64,000 bases of DNA, taken from assembly GCA_944990035.1 (NCBI GenBank), contig CALYLX010000126.1, positions 2,108,001-2,172,000 of the forward strand, given 5' to 3'. This stretch comes from Clitopilus passeckerianus. Taxonomy: Eukaryota > Basidiomycota > Agaricomycetes > Agaricales > Entolomataceae. Both the position numbers and the translations under genes were made by a program. The notes under the pieces are model-generated. The model made no database searches. It saw only the letters and a program-made list of their open reading frames with translations, and was not told the origin of the DNA. Positions 12,355 through 23,162 of the stretch are shown here, one piece after another. How positions within the stretch are numbered: the stretch's first letter is position 1; every line of letters begins with the position of its first letter.

Positions 12355-15300
12355 TACTAAGGTGGGATTTCTATGCACTGTTCCCCTGCCTCATCCCACT
12401 TCGGGGGAGAGATCATGCAAGGGGCACTGTTGGATGCTTTGCAAAGGTGTCAATGAAGTGGATTGAGAAACAGATCTTGTCAAATACCAGAATTGTCGTA
12501 AAGAGGGCTTTCTTCTGATACTGTTTGGCGCGCAAGTCTGGCATTTGAGCACGTAGACATGCTGATGGTTATTGAAAATCACAACTGCGGATGGTGGTGA
12601 GGAGACCATCTCGAGCTTGCCAACCATTTTAAATATTCCTCGCAAAGTAAACCTGCCTCGAGGAATTGGCACGCACCTAGACCGTCGTAAGGCCACAGTG
12701 GACAAGCTAATGGTTAACGAGAATTATCCTCCAGGTTTCAGTCGCAATCGAAGATTAAAGGTGTAAGTCATGGGGAGGACAAACCGATCGGTAACAGCAG
12801 AGGGACGTTTGCTTTAGTGGGCGAAGGAACAAGCGGTTGGACAACAGTGTCACCTCACACGGCACGAACCACTATTTCACACTATCCATGGCATGCAATA
12901 AAGGTATGCGTATTCATAATTACCACTTCAATTCCGGGCATGAAAGACTCGCCATATGTGCCTTGCTATCGCTATGGAAACCACATTAATCGAGTACCAA
13001 TAAAGCGTGTCCAAGATATGAGCTCTGGCGTAACTCTCCTCATGAGTTGTACCTTAGATATGTTTAAAGGACTCGCTGATTATAACATTATCCGCGGCGT
13101 TGAAAGACGAAATGGGCTTTGGGCGAGTCCGAGAGAAAGCCCACTAATCTTGCCCGAAAAGAGCCAGTGTTAAGCAGTAAAATTAAAGCTCAAGAGGTTG
13201 ATGAGGCAAAATGCTGCCAATAGACTCGGAACTGAATCGTTACTACAGACGACGCGCTTCGCCCAAGATGCTGCCACCAGCCTAGATGTTCTGTCGTTCA
13301 TGATGTTTCGGTTCCCAAAGATTATCGTCCATTATCCTCCATAGACTAGGAAGACTTCATACTGTTTCTGTTAGAGTGGGCTTAGACTTGCGATCCAGCT
13401 CATGGCGGAACCTTGAGAAAAGCGTAGAAAAAAGCCTCAAGTCAAAATCCACAAGGATCAACGACTTTGGGACTCCTGGCTTCGAGCCTCTCGACGAAAC
13501 TTAGGTCAGTGTAATCATTGAAACAGAAGAGACATCATATCACCGGGATGCCGACGACCTTGAGATAGACGTCATACTGTTTCTTCGTATATGAATACGT
13601 CGGGTACCTCGCCCTGATGAGGATGAGAACGAAGCCCGATTCCGTGTCGCACGCCTGGCTGGCCGGAACGTTGCAATGATTAGTAATAAGCCGAGATGCA
13701 CTTCATGATAACTTCATGGGTCGAATATACTAACGTTTATTACTTGTTTACTACAGCAGTTGCTGTGACCATGCTACTTTATTCACCCAGCGAGAGGGCT
13801 CGAGTGTATTCGTGCATGAAAACATACTGCCTCATTTTCAAAGGGGGAGCATGTTCTACAGACTGTCCCAATTGTCAACGCCCCACGCCCAATCTGTTTT
13901 GATTATCCCTTCCTTTCCGTACTCATGCTTCAAGTGTGTTATTATTCTCGCTATCACTGTGAAAACCCGTGCTTTACATGGGCCAAACGTTCCGCAAAAT
14001 CCTGGGTCCGATCCTTGGCAACCCTAGACACGTTGATTATCGTCCCTCTCGCCTCATTGCTGCATACAAGTGCTTTCAAATCCTTGACTAAATCATACGG
14101 GTACAGACGCTCGGTTGGGAGGTGAGGTGTTTGATCAACTTGAGGTTCCCTCCCGTAGAGCCCGAAGAATCACTCTTCACAGTGTTATGGAGAGAAACTC
14201 ATTTTCTGCGCTCATTTGATGGACTCAGGCACCTTAGGCAGCGCGCTGTTTCTTAGCTTTCTAACATTCATTTCCCATGTATCTACCCAGACAGACGACG
14301 GAGAGATTGATCTAAGTAATCCTTGATCTATTTGAAGCAGTGGCTAGTCCGAATGAACACAATCTCGAATTAGCGGGATGGGGAGTTAAGAAGTTATTAC
14401 GCTAATGGTACTCCTGGCTGGCTGTATGGTAGTGTTTCTAAAGCAGCGGAGACGCGTCCACGGGCCGACCGCCCTACCTGACACAGAGAGTGCTTTACTT
14501 TGAAGTTCTTCATTGGCAATGGTTGAAAAAACTGAGACCATAAGCCCATAACAGTTTCACATCTAGAACGCCTTGTGCCGTCACAAGAACGTCTGAAGGA
14601 ATAACATGGCAGAAGTGTCCTATGTGTTGCCGGTTCGGAATTTCTTGTATGGTAGTGCTCGTGAAGTCCAGGATACGTCGCTAGAAACAAAATGATACAC
14701 CAAGCATATTCCATCACCCTCAGGCCCATAGCGCGGAAAGAATTCTATCAGCAATAACCGCAAGTATGTTTCATACCTTAAAACCCACCTGGTTGAACGA
14801 TTGTGCTGTAGGATTATCGGACGCGCACCATCCCAATCCCAAGAGAATTAGCCAATATCAGGTCCATTCATGGGAATTGAGGCCATTGAGATTGCCATGA
14901 AAAGGATTGGCGGGAACCAGGAGAAGAGACCTCAGGCTGGTTACGAGTTCTAACAATCTAAACAGTCTAGTCATTCAGAAACAGAGCCTCGCGGGTCTTA
15001 AGTTCTATCGTTGTAACCACCAGTTCCGTCGCCAGAGACTATCCAGGAGATCACAAGAATCTTCTCGAAATTGATCGGCCACCGATGCGCTTTCAGAAGC
15101 CCACGTTCGATATATGACCCAAAATTACGAAACATGACGGGAAATGGATGAGCTCGAGGAAGGTGTTGGAAGCAGGTGCACCGAAGCCGTTACTGTGTTG
15201 GGTACAGGTGGCTGCTCGTAGAGCAACTCCCTGGTTGGAGACCCTCCACTGAGTAGCGACCGCTTTTAAGTCGCAGACTCAGACCCTCTCTCTCAGATTC

Positions 15301-16829
15301 GACTTGGTTGACACACGACTAACACCTGGAGTAAGGCATGGATGTCATGAAATCACTTTTCGAAAGCGCTCCGTCGTTTCAAACTAAGAATCCGGTGTGT
15401 TTCCATACATCAAAGGCTATCGTCTGAGGCGATTTCGAACTCCATATGCGACGAACGAGCCCTCAATAGTAGTTAACCAGACGACCTCCGGTCCAGTACG
15501 CAGGTCATAGCCCAATAGGAAGGGAGTCTTGCCTTTGTTCCATCAGGAAAACCATTAGTTACCGTCCATTGGAAGCAGAGACGACTTGCTGAATGTGATG
15601 AACAGTGCATACCTGGGCACAGCCATATTCTTGCTGTGCAGAACGTGTGGCGATTTTAGCAGGTCCATTGCAGGACAAAGATCCATGCAGCATGCCACAA
15701 CAGAGTACACCAACCGTCCATTAAGATCCAATGATCTCCGTGCTGCGTTTCGTTTACTGAAACTCTGGGGCTGTTCATTGGGAGCGTTCAAGCGACTGGT
15801 GTGTGTTGATCAGTCAGCGTCAATGAAGAGAACGTGCGAGCAACATGGCCAGTATCAAAGCTTATTTGCATGCTCTTCCGAGTCGGCACGAGATCATATA
15901 TTTGTTGGGTGAAGCTGCGGACGACGGCGTAAACCAATGAACTTGAATTTGAAATGCGTTCGAAAATGAGGGTTTGTCATTTTGGGTCGAAACTTCGGAA
16001 ATACCTGGCAGCTACACTCGGCAGACCTTCTCCTCTCTCAACCTTCCGTTACTAATGGCATTGGTGCACGCTTTCTGAACGACATCGGCATTCGCTCGTC
16101 TTTCTCAACCTGAAGATCAGAAAACACGTCTTAGGCGAAGTTGGAGCCACTTGAGCCCGTAAGTTCGGCTGGAAAACGGGATCGAAGTGGTGAGGATTGC
16201 CTTCGTATTTCGTCACATTCCAACTACGCATCCCTGACGGAGAAGGCAGAACAGAAAGGCGTTCTGCGAGGCGGCGGGTGTTGGCACTATATGAGCAAAA
16301 TGTCCAGACTTCAATAGAACATAGTGTCTGTCTGACGAGCCGAAGAGACAGGTACTGCAGAGTCGTAATATAATGACTGCTTGGAATCCGTATTAGGCAA
16401 GGCCTCGATGAGGTATGGATTTGTCATGTATCCGTTGGTCCTTCAATCCCGTCACCAGGCCCATCGCGTGCTGAGTCTCTTTCAATAAGATTACCTTGAA
16501 TCTCTTTGAATCTCAATCTGGTGTTCAAACATTCGAACGCCGCAACTCCTTAACACCCTATAGACAATGTCACAGACTTGCTTAGAGCTCAAACCATGCG
16601 GCGTGGCAGGTTTTGCAAACTCCACCAACAAACCAAGCAACTTCGTTGGACTTGAGTCAAGAATTATATGGGGCTGAACATTGTCATAGAATTACTGCCT
16701 ACTTAACAGAAGCTGACGTGTATAACAATATATTGTTTGGGTCAGAGAAATATGGGAAGCATGATCGATTCCGTGAATGAGCCGCATAGAAACCACATAC
16801 CGTATAGGAATCAATAACTACTGGCACCG
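12355..16829. other. gene-poor stretch of the accessory island
   Basis: About 4.5 kb in which no coherent gene could be assembled on either strand. Open frames are short (under 120 codons), lack domains and do not join across plausible splice sites. Examples are 12817-13173 plus, 14397-14729 minus and 15586-15912 plus. No transposase, reverse transcriptase or long terminal repeat was recognised. A heavily decayed repeat or pseudogene is possible, and so is a non-coding RNA, but I see no direct support. Confidence 0.45.
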
Positions 16830-17706
16830 TCATTTGGGAGCGAAGACAATCTCCCAAAATCGGGAGACGACTATGTTGGGGTAGTCAGGTTCAAGTTTAG
16901 CAGCCTCCACACGATCCTTGACCCTCCTATCTGATGCTTCGCAAGTCCCGTTTTTGCAGCGGTTGTTTGCGCCTCGAGCATCACGCCTAGCGGTGACCCC
17001 GGCGCACTGCAAGCACAGCGTGAAAATGGGGAGATGCGTAGAGATGTGCCGGACGCGGTTGCGTTCGTACTGAGGCTTTGGATCTGACTCGGTTCGACAG
17101 TCGTCCCACAGGCAGATATAAGGGAGACTAAGCCCTTTCGCGTCCGCAGCAGCAGCATTGGCGTGTGTCTTCATGTGCTGGTAGGCGGCGTCATTATAGG
17201 CCTCGCAGCTGTCGAAACTCTGTCGTTCAATGAGATACCCGCATTTCGCCCATCCACACCGGAACCTCGAGGCCCAAAGAACGCCTTTGACCGTATATTT
17301 CTCCTGTAAGTTGACATGGCAGTCCGGAACCCACTCGGGCTCTGGTCGAGCACGGCGTTGAGGTTTTAAAGAGCGAGAGTTATCAGAAGGGATCGGTTTC
17401 CCAGCAAATTGCTCAAGAACGTTGCATTGCCTACGAGGGTCGTAGAGTCAGCTCAAGTATGTGAAAATTCCATTAAAATTGCGCCACCTGCTCAAAATTT
17501 CCTCCAGCCTGTAAGACCCTTGGTTCCCATGTGTCAAAGGTCGAGCGTTACCCAGCGGCGACGCCGCCATGGAGCCTAGGTGAACCGTGAAAGATATTAA
17601 TTGAGTTGCAAAGAGGAGAGGCGGAAAGAAAGGGATATAACATACAACAGTTCATTCCTGAGTTACGTTCCGTACGAGAGGCATCGAGAGAAGCAGCCGA
17701 AGTCAT
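16830..17706 (-). CDS. C2H2-like zinc-finger protein, paralogue 2 (ZnF2)
   Basis: Three exons were derived here: 17646-17706 (61 nt), 17488-17575 (88 nt) and 16830-17430 (601 nt). They join in frame to 249 residues. The protein starts MTSAASLDASRTERNSGMNC. It carries the family block WVPDCHVNLQEKYTVKGVLW, a first finger CGWAKC with HMKTH, a second finger CLWDDC with HISTH, the Cys cluster CLQC/ARRDAR/RCKNGTC and the end SRFWEIVF. Exon 2 is 88 nt with the same phases as exon 2 of paralogue 3, which supports both models and common descent. Paralogue 3 lies in the opposite orientation 1.49 kb away. The function is unknown; the C-x4-C and H-x3-H spacing suggests nucleic-acid binding. Confidence 0.78.
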
Positions 17707-19194
17707 GACAAGGCTTGGTTGACAGAGAGCCGAGGCGGATTGGCCTACCTTTTATCGTCGGGACCTGGTTGCAACGATCAATGCACACTTCAGAATGGTC
17801 CCAAATGAAGAGGGGACCAACATGTCATGATGTAGGAATAGCGAGAGGAACGAAAGGACCATCTTTTGGATGGCTGTCCTGAAGCAATGCCATGTCCGAA
17901 GTTCCCACAAAACCCAGGGGAATGTGAAGGATGCAAAGAGGTGAGCAAAGCTGAGGTTCACATGTCACAAAATCATTTATTCAGGACAGGAAAGAATAAC
18001 TTCAAGGGGGGTTTCCTGAGCGCCGATTGTTCGACGTCCAACCATTATCCTCAAGCTGCAGCTGGTCCTGGGAGAGTGCTTTATATCCCCAGACGTATCG
18101 GACCGTGGCCCAGCGCAACAACAAAGAGTTTGCGTATGTTTAGCCCAATCTCCATTGAGACGAGCACGATTACTCTCACCAACCAACATCCAGCCACAAA
18201 GATGTCCTCAAAGCCTTCGTTAGACCAACCTACCCGGTATACGACATTATTCGAAATTCGACGCTGTCCTATCATGTCCTATCGCTTGGAATTTTGGAAT
18301 TTCCTGGATCAAAGCTTAATTGGCATTTGCCCCTTCGAAATTCGGGATGGGATGTTTTGACCGTCATGCTAAGATATGGAGGGTATGTAGCCAAAGTTCA
18401 ATACAAGTTTGCAAATCTCTCTGAATCTTATTACCTCTCCAGTTACGAATCAAGCAGCAATCATCAACAGCAACCACCTGAGATGGGTGTCTTTCAAGGA
18501 CTCGGAGCTTCGACCTAACCGCCACTGGTCCTAAAGTATGTCCTCTGGTCCTTATATCAAATCATTGCCTAATCCTCACCGCATCCTCAGCCCCGTTTGC
18601 TCGCACGACCTTGACCTCCGCCGCCCATTTCAGTTCAAGCATCAAACTATGTCCATTCAACATCTACCAATCAAGCCCCCAGTCACAATATGTTGCATTA
18701 AGCGAGGACATGTCCTCTAATAATTCTCCTCTGATTGGTCCTGCGTATGGCCTCTAACTTACTGACAACGGCGGGAACCTACGAAGGACGGCACACCCCA
18801 CCTCCCCCAGGAAGGACGACACGTCCTCCTCCTCTGCTGAACAATGCAGTTGAACTCTTTCTCTCTCTTGAAGCTTGGATTTGGATGCCTTTCGACGATC
18901 AGCATGCATTCGCAGCCTCCGTTGCCGTCAAAGGGAGACACCTTTCTCACAATCACATTGCGTGGTCACTTCAGCAGTTTGACTGATTGTCCTCTGGCGA
19001 CGAGGAGTTGTCGTGTGCTCCGGACAGGACGAAATTGTCCTCTATTCATTTGGCATTCCTCTCCACCTGCGTATTGGTCCTTCTTGAACCCTTCCTAAGT
19101 ACGTTGCGTTCGGTCCTTTGGCCTCATTGCCGCTGTGATAGACTAACATACAAAAGCCAGCTATGATCTTCGTATCCAAAGAGTCCTCACTGCC
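17707..19194. promoter_or_regulatory. divergent promoter of ZnF2 and ZnF3 with AGGAC/GTCCT clusters
   Basis: The 1.49 kb between the two divergent paralogues has no supported gene. By eye it holds about 20 copies of GTCCT or its complement AGGAC from about 17855 onward, where about 3 are expected. TGTCCTCT occurs at 18539, 18711, 18988 and 19036. Several copies form dyads: GAGGACATGTCCTC (18704-18717, perfect palindrome), AGGACG-aca-CGTCCT (18813-18827), AGGAC-n6-GTCCT (19026-19041) and AGGAC-n16-GTCCT (17855-17880). The same motif is dense upstream of the NLR gene. A role as a factor-binding site is inferred. Confidence 0.45.
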
Positions 19195-20093
19195 ATGGAT
19201 TCGAATTTCCAGGAATTGCCCCACACTTCCAACACTTCAAATTGGAGTGCCGGAACAAATGGTTTTGACCCTTGTATGTCATGTGTTTCTTTCTTTCTTC
19301 ACTAGAAGGCAAATTGATCACTCATGCTTCTCTGCCCACATAGACTCCACGATAGCGCCGCGACCCCGGAGCCCTCGCCGTGTGGTACTAGGATCCCGAG
19401 CCACGTACTGGTTGGAAGAACCCCCGAGCAGGTAATATAACCACATCACGAGCCTATTAACAACCCTGGCTGACCTCTCCCCAGTCAGGCAACTTATCTA
19501 AGGCATCAGCAAGACAACTCCCCTCACTTTCCCCCGCCCAACAATAGCCTCCAGCCCAACGCCCATTCCCATGCCTCCCCCGCCTCCACGGGCTACTCTT
19601 GGCCATACTCTTGGGCCCACAGCGATGCATTCCCAGCTTATTCGGGAGCGGTTGGCATTGATAGATCAAGCCGCTTTCAGCCCTTACATGGGCCCTCTGC
19701 TTCAACAAATCACGCTACATCAAGTACCGGACTTGCTCCTCCTCCAGGTGCTTCCATCTCGCCACCTGTTGTATTCCAGTCAGGCGAAGAGTTCCACCGC
19801 CAGCCTCGCTGTCGGGGGAGGCCAGACATCAGGTGGATTCCCGACTGTCCCATTTCCGTCCAGGAAAAGAACACTGTGATAGGACTCTTATGGGATTCGG
19901 ATTTCATCTGTGCCTGGAGGGGCTGCCACTTTTCCACCCATCGACATCTGTTTCTCAACTGCGAAAACTATGCTGACGAGGTTTACAAACACCTGGAACT
20001 GCATGCCAGGTCCCAACGTCAACAAGGCTATTACTGCCATTGGGGATCCTGTAAGGCCGTGTCAACTCCGAAGTCTGACACCGTCCGTAACCG

Positions 20094-20101
20094 CATCCGC
20101 C
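20094..20101. repeat. target-site duplication, left copy (CATCCGCC)
   Basis: Identical to 20330-20337. It lies inside the codons for R-I-R-H of zinc finger two in ZnF3. Confidence 0.88.
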
Positions 20102-20329
20102 GGCAGTCTGACTATGGGTGGGGGCGTGGAGCGATGTAGCTGAGTTCGAAATATTATACTATATATGGTATATTGCTCTGATCCGCCCTACTCTGTAAGG
20201 CAAATTGTTATACCTATTTAATCAACTGCACATGACTGACGCGATCGAGGATTCTGATTGGTTCTTGCTTCTGAATTAATTAATTAATTTTTCTTCCTCT
20301 GCGAGGCCCCCATCCATAGTCAGAGTGCC
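20102..20329. mobile_element. non-autonomous MITE, 228 bp, 8-bp target duplication
   Basis: The left end GGCAGTCTGACTATGGGTGG and the right end (read on the minus strand) GGCACTCTGACTATGGATGG form terminal inverted repeats. They continue as GGGC on both sides, with three or four mismatches in about 28 bases. The element is flanked by CATCCGCC at 20094-20101 and 20330-20337. It has no open frame of note and the interior is A/T-rich, with TAATTAATTAATTAATT near 20276. An 8-bp duplication is used by hAT, P and Merlin elements and some MULEs. The ends do not decide the superfamily. Confidence 0.88.
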
Positions 20330-20337
20330 CATCCGCC
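20330..20337. repeat. target-site duplication, right copy (CATCCGCC)
   Basis: Identical to 20094-20101. Coding sequence of ZnF3 resumes in frame at this copy. Confidence 0.88.
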
Positions 20338-20546
20338 ACATCTCCACACACCTCCCCTACTATACTTTGTGCTTACGGTGTGCCAAGCTCACCGCACGGC
20401 GTGAGGGCACGAACCACCCTTGCAACAATGGGACTTGCGAAGCTTTGGACAGGAGGATACAGGAAGGTGTGGCCCATGCGAAGCAATGGCCAAATTATCA
20501 CAACATGGTGATTTCTCGATTTTGGAGTATCGTTTTTCCCTCTTAG

Positions 20547-21024
20547 ATTCGTGCCATAGCTATATGCTTATCATACACTCTACATGTATCCTCTCTTGAT
20601 CATTGGCGTAGATCCCTCGCTTCTCATATGCTTATGACAGCGTTATTCAGTCTTCACTCGTTCGTCTACGCGACATCCGGTGGCTGAGAATGCTCCAAGG
20701 CACGCATAGCTCCTTGGCTGGTCCTTTCTCTCGCAGGATTATTCTTTGATAAACGGTTGCCGAAATTTTGAGTTGACGATAAGCCGTCATGAATCTTTGG
20801 GCGAGCGGGTAAGATAGATTAAACTGATAAGACAGACGCCCTCGTGTCTCTAGGTGCTGGGGGACAAGTTGCACTCGGACTTCAGGCTAGCGAAGGAAAC
20901 ACCTTCAGTCGAGGAACAGGACTGGTCCTTTGGTAGCAAGAAATATTGATATTGAATGGAACCCTGATGGGACAAGGAACCGGGAGATATCAAAGTCTAT
21001 GGCAGGGTGAAATAAACAGAGAAT
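20547..21024. other. intergenic between ZnF3 and the NLR gene (convergent)
   Basis: About 480 bases. A minus-strand open frame (20647-20874, about 75 codons, ending RMSRRRTSED) has no known domain and no assembled exon partner. It may be a gene remnant or chance. No repeat was seen. Confidence 0.35.
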
Positions 21025-23162
21025 TTAGGAGGGTGAGAGGACGAAGTACTGTAATTGGGTGAAGCATAATAATAGAAACAGAGAAAAAGCGAGGCTGACG
21101 AAGACATGGAGAAACCCAGGTTGCGTGAAAGAGACTCTAAAAATATTCTGACAGGCTTCGATATTGTCGATACCGTTAATATAGGCCGAAGAAGAGTGAA
21201 TAATAGAGCAGCCCATATGATAGAACGTGTCCTTCCAGCTACAGGACAACGTCCTGAAGATGTTCAAAAAGTGATTGAACGCTAGGCGATGCCGTGAAAT
21301 AAGCCAGCGAATGAACCTTGTTTCCAGTTCATCATTACATTTCTGTGGGATAGAGTCAGTCATCTTTATTTGAGAATTTATGTTTGCCCAACGAACCTGA
21401 AGGAAGTAGATTATGGCCTGGCCGGTATCGCGGGAGAGGGGGGAAAGAGGGGCCGTTTGACGCACAAGAAGCATTTTCGAGAACGTGTTCTGCATTTGAT
21501 GGCATCCCTCTCCATTGAATCCGAGGATATCCTCCAACCTATCCTTCAGTTCAATAGTGGGGCGGGCGTTGCGCAAATGATAAACGAAGGCGTCTTCGCG
21601 AATCATTGGTTGATACGGCGGTAGCGTCAACTCTAAATTGGATATTCTGTGTGTCATGATATTTCGTAGTAATGATCTTACGATCCAGGCGCTTGCGCCA
21701 CGCCGATCTATAAAGAATTCCTTAGATCGGGACTCGTCCGCCAAAAAGTCGATGAAGGAGGGGTGGCGTATGCGGATTGGATGGAGGCGATGTTCTCTCG
21801 GGGGTATCTCGAGGATGGAATGCCAACCCGCCAGGCAATCGTGAATGGAGTCGGGCTCCAGGGCAAGCATTTGCTCAAGGCCAGTGGGGGATGTGAGGGG
21901 TATCGGTTCACCCGGATAAATTGTTGTAGGTGGGACGATTTTCTCCCCACCGTAAAATAAAAGCCATGCTAGAATCTCCATCACAATGCCAGGGGGTGTA
22001 CCGATGGCCTGCAGGATACACTGATAGCGACTATCAAGTGTTGTAAAGGGCGATTTATGATCTGTGAATCCCCCAGTCCTTTCACCGAGAATAAACTGCA
22101 GGCGGCATTCTGGGTGGTCGAAGGGCGAACAAATATAATCCACCACTGATGAAGCATACATGAATTGGCCCGACGCCTTCTCGACAAGCTTCTCAACTGC
22201 CTCTGTGGGAGGCCACGCATGGCAATCCTTCGAGCCTTTTATCTGCTGGAGCCTTGATCGAATGAAAAGCTCGATATCGGCAGACGAGGAGAGGCCATCC
22301 AATTCGACAAGAACGACCTCTCTGAAAGGGTTTATTTTTTCGAGGATCGGGATAATAGGTGGACCAGACCGGCAAGTAAGGAGTATGATAAATGGCAATG
22401 AGATATCCGCACAGAGTGCTTCCACGAAAAGAGCGAGGATCTCCTGCTCATCCTGAAAGGTCCCGTCCAGCCCATCAATGACAATCATAGACTTCGATGA
22501 TGAGTCGGCCCAAGACGCCTCCCGAAAGGGGCGTACGATGAGCTGAGCCATCTGGACGGCTAGTGATTTATCAAATACGAATGGGTCTTCGGCGATGACC
22601 TGTTCTATGGGGGATGAGAGCTGGGGGAAAGCGAGGGCCAGTTGATATGCGACTGTCGGTATGATCCTGGCAGCGTCTCTGTGGCCAGCTGGGGGAAGAA
22701 AGAAAGAAGCTGCTAGCCGATGCTGCAAGTCCCATTTGTCTGCCATAGTTTGCGCTATCGCGGTTTTTCCTGTGCCTAGTGCACCGCTGAGCAGAAAGCA
22801 TGGTGCCCTCTGGAAGCAGTCGGGATCCACAGCCCAGCGATCTACAGCGCCAAGTACGTCAATGCGGGTGTTTAGATGGCACGTAGGACGGCCATGATGC
22901 TCTCTAGAATCATGGAGAGCACTGGGTAATGTCTGGTGGCGAAGAGACTCGAGGTGCCCTGCAGTCAAGAACGACGTTAGGTATTATAATTTCAATGGAT
23001 AACAAACTGTTCACCTTGCTTTTGTATAAGAGATTCAACTTGGGCGTGCCACTCATACCCTTGCCCAACCGAGCTGTTGTACTGTGGCCCATTGAATGTC
23101 CCGGCGTTCACGAATGTAGAGTAGTAGATCAATGGCTGAGTCGCCTGCGCGAAGATACCCAT
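21025..23162 (-). CDS. NACHT-type STAND NTPase (NLR-like protein)
   Basis: Two exons were derived here (23015-23162 and 21025-22958) and join in frame to 693 residues. Exon 1 encodes a short N-terminus with FNGPQYNSSVGQGYEWHAQ. The NTPase module has Walker A GALGTGKTA, Walker B MIVIDGLDG and the sensor-like IILLTCRSG. Helical sequence follows with RHPSFIDFLAD, a motif common in the region after NACHT in basidiomycete NLR-like proteins. No WD40, TPR or ankyrin repeats are seen. The protein ends with a hydrophobic stretch (FVSLAFSLFLLLCFTQLQYFV) that may be a membrane segment. Fungal NLR-like proteins act in self/non-self recognition and regulated cell death; the role here is inferred. The upstream region shares the AGGAC/GTCCT motif with the ZnF2/ZnF3 promoter. 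Confidence 0.85.

Larger units (their letters stand above)
19195..20546 (+). pseudogene. C2H2-like zinc-finger protein, paralogue 3 (ZnF3), interrupted by a MITE
   Basis: The exons derived here are 19195-19273 (79 nt), 19344-19431 (88 nt) and 19485-20546. The third is interrupted by a 228-bp element at 20102-20329. Before the break come MDSNFQELPH, a Ser/Pro/His-rich spacer, the family block WIPDCPISVQEKNTVIGLLW, finger one (CAWRGC, HLELH) and the Cys pair of finger two (CHWGSC). After the break come IRHISTHLPYYTLCLRC, PCNNGTC and the C-terminal SRFWSIVF. Without the element and one target copy the frame is intact and would give 330 residues. As it stands, translation enters the element and stops at 20137-20139 after 273 residues, losing the His pair of finger two and the last Cys cluster. 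It could still be expressed as a truncated protein. Polymorphism in the population is possible. Confidence 0.82.

Noticed and set aside
12817..13173. 118-codon plus-strand open frame in the gene-poor stretch
   Set aside because: No domain, no paralogue in the window and no flanking splice-consistent exons; length is within chance for this composition.
20102..20329. Possibility that the 228-bp insert in ZnF3 is an intron
   Set aside because: It has no GT-AG ends, is bounded by exact 8-bp duplications and has inverted ends, so a MITE explains it better; accidental splicing near it was not excluded.
20647..20874. Minus-strand 75-codon frame between ZnF3 and the NLR gene as an extra NLR exon
   Set aside because: The NLR frame ends with its own stop at 21025 after a hydrophobic tail, and no donor-acceptor pair joining the two was established.
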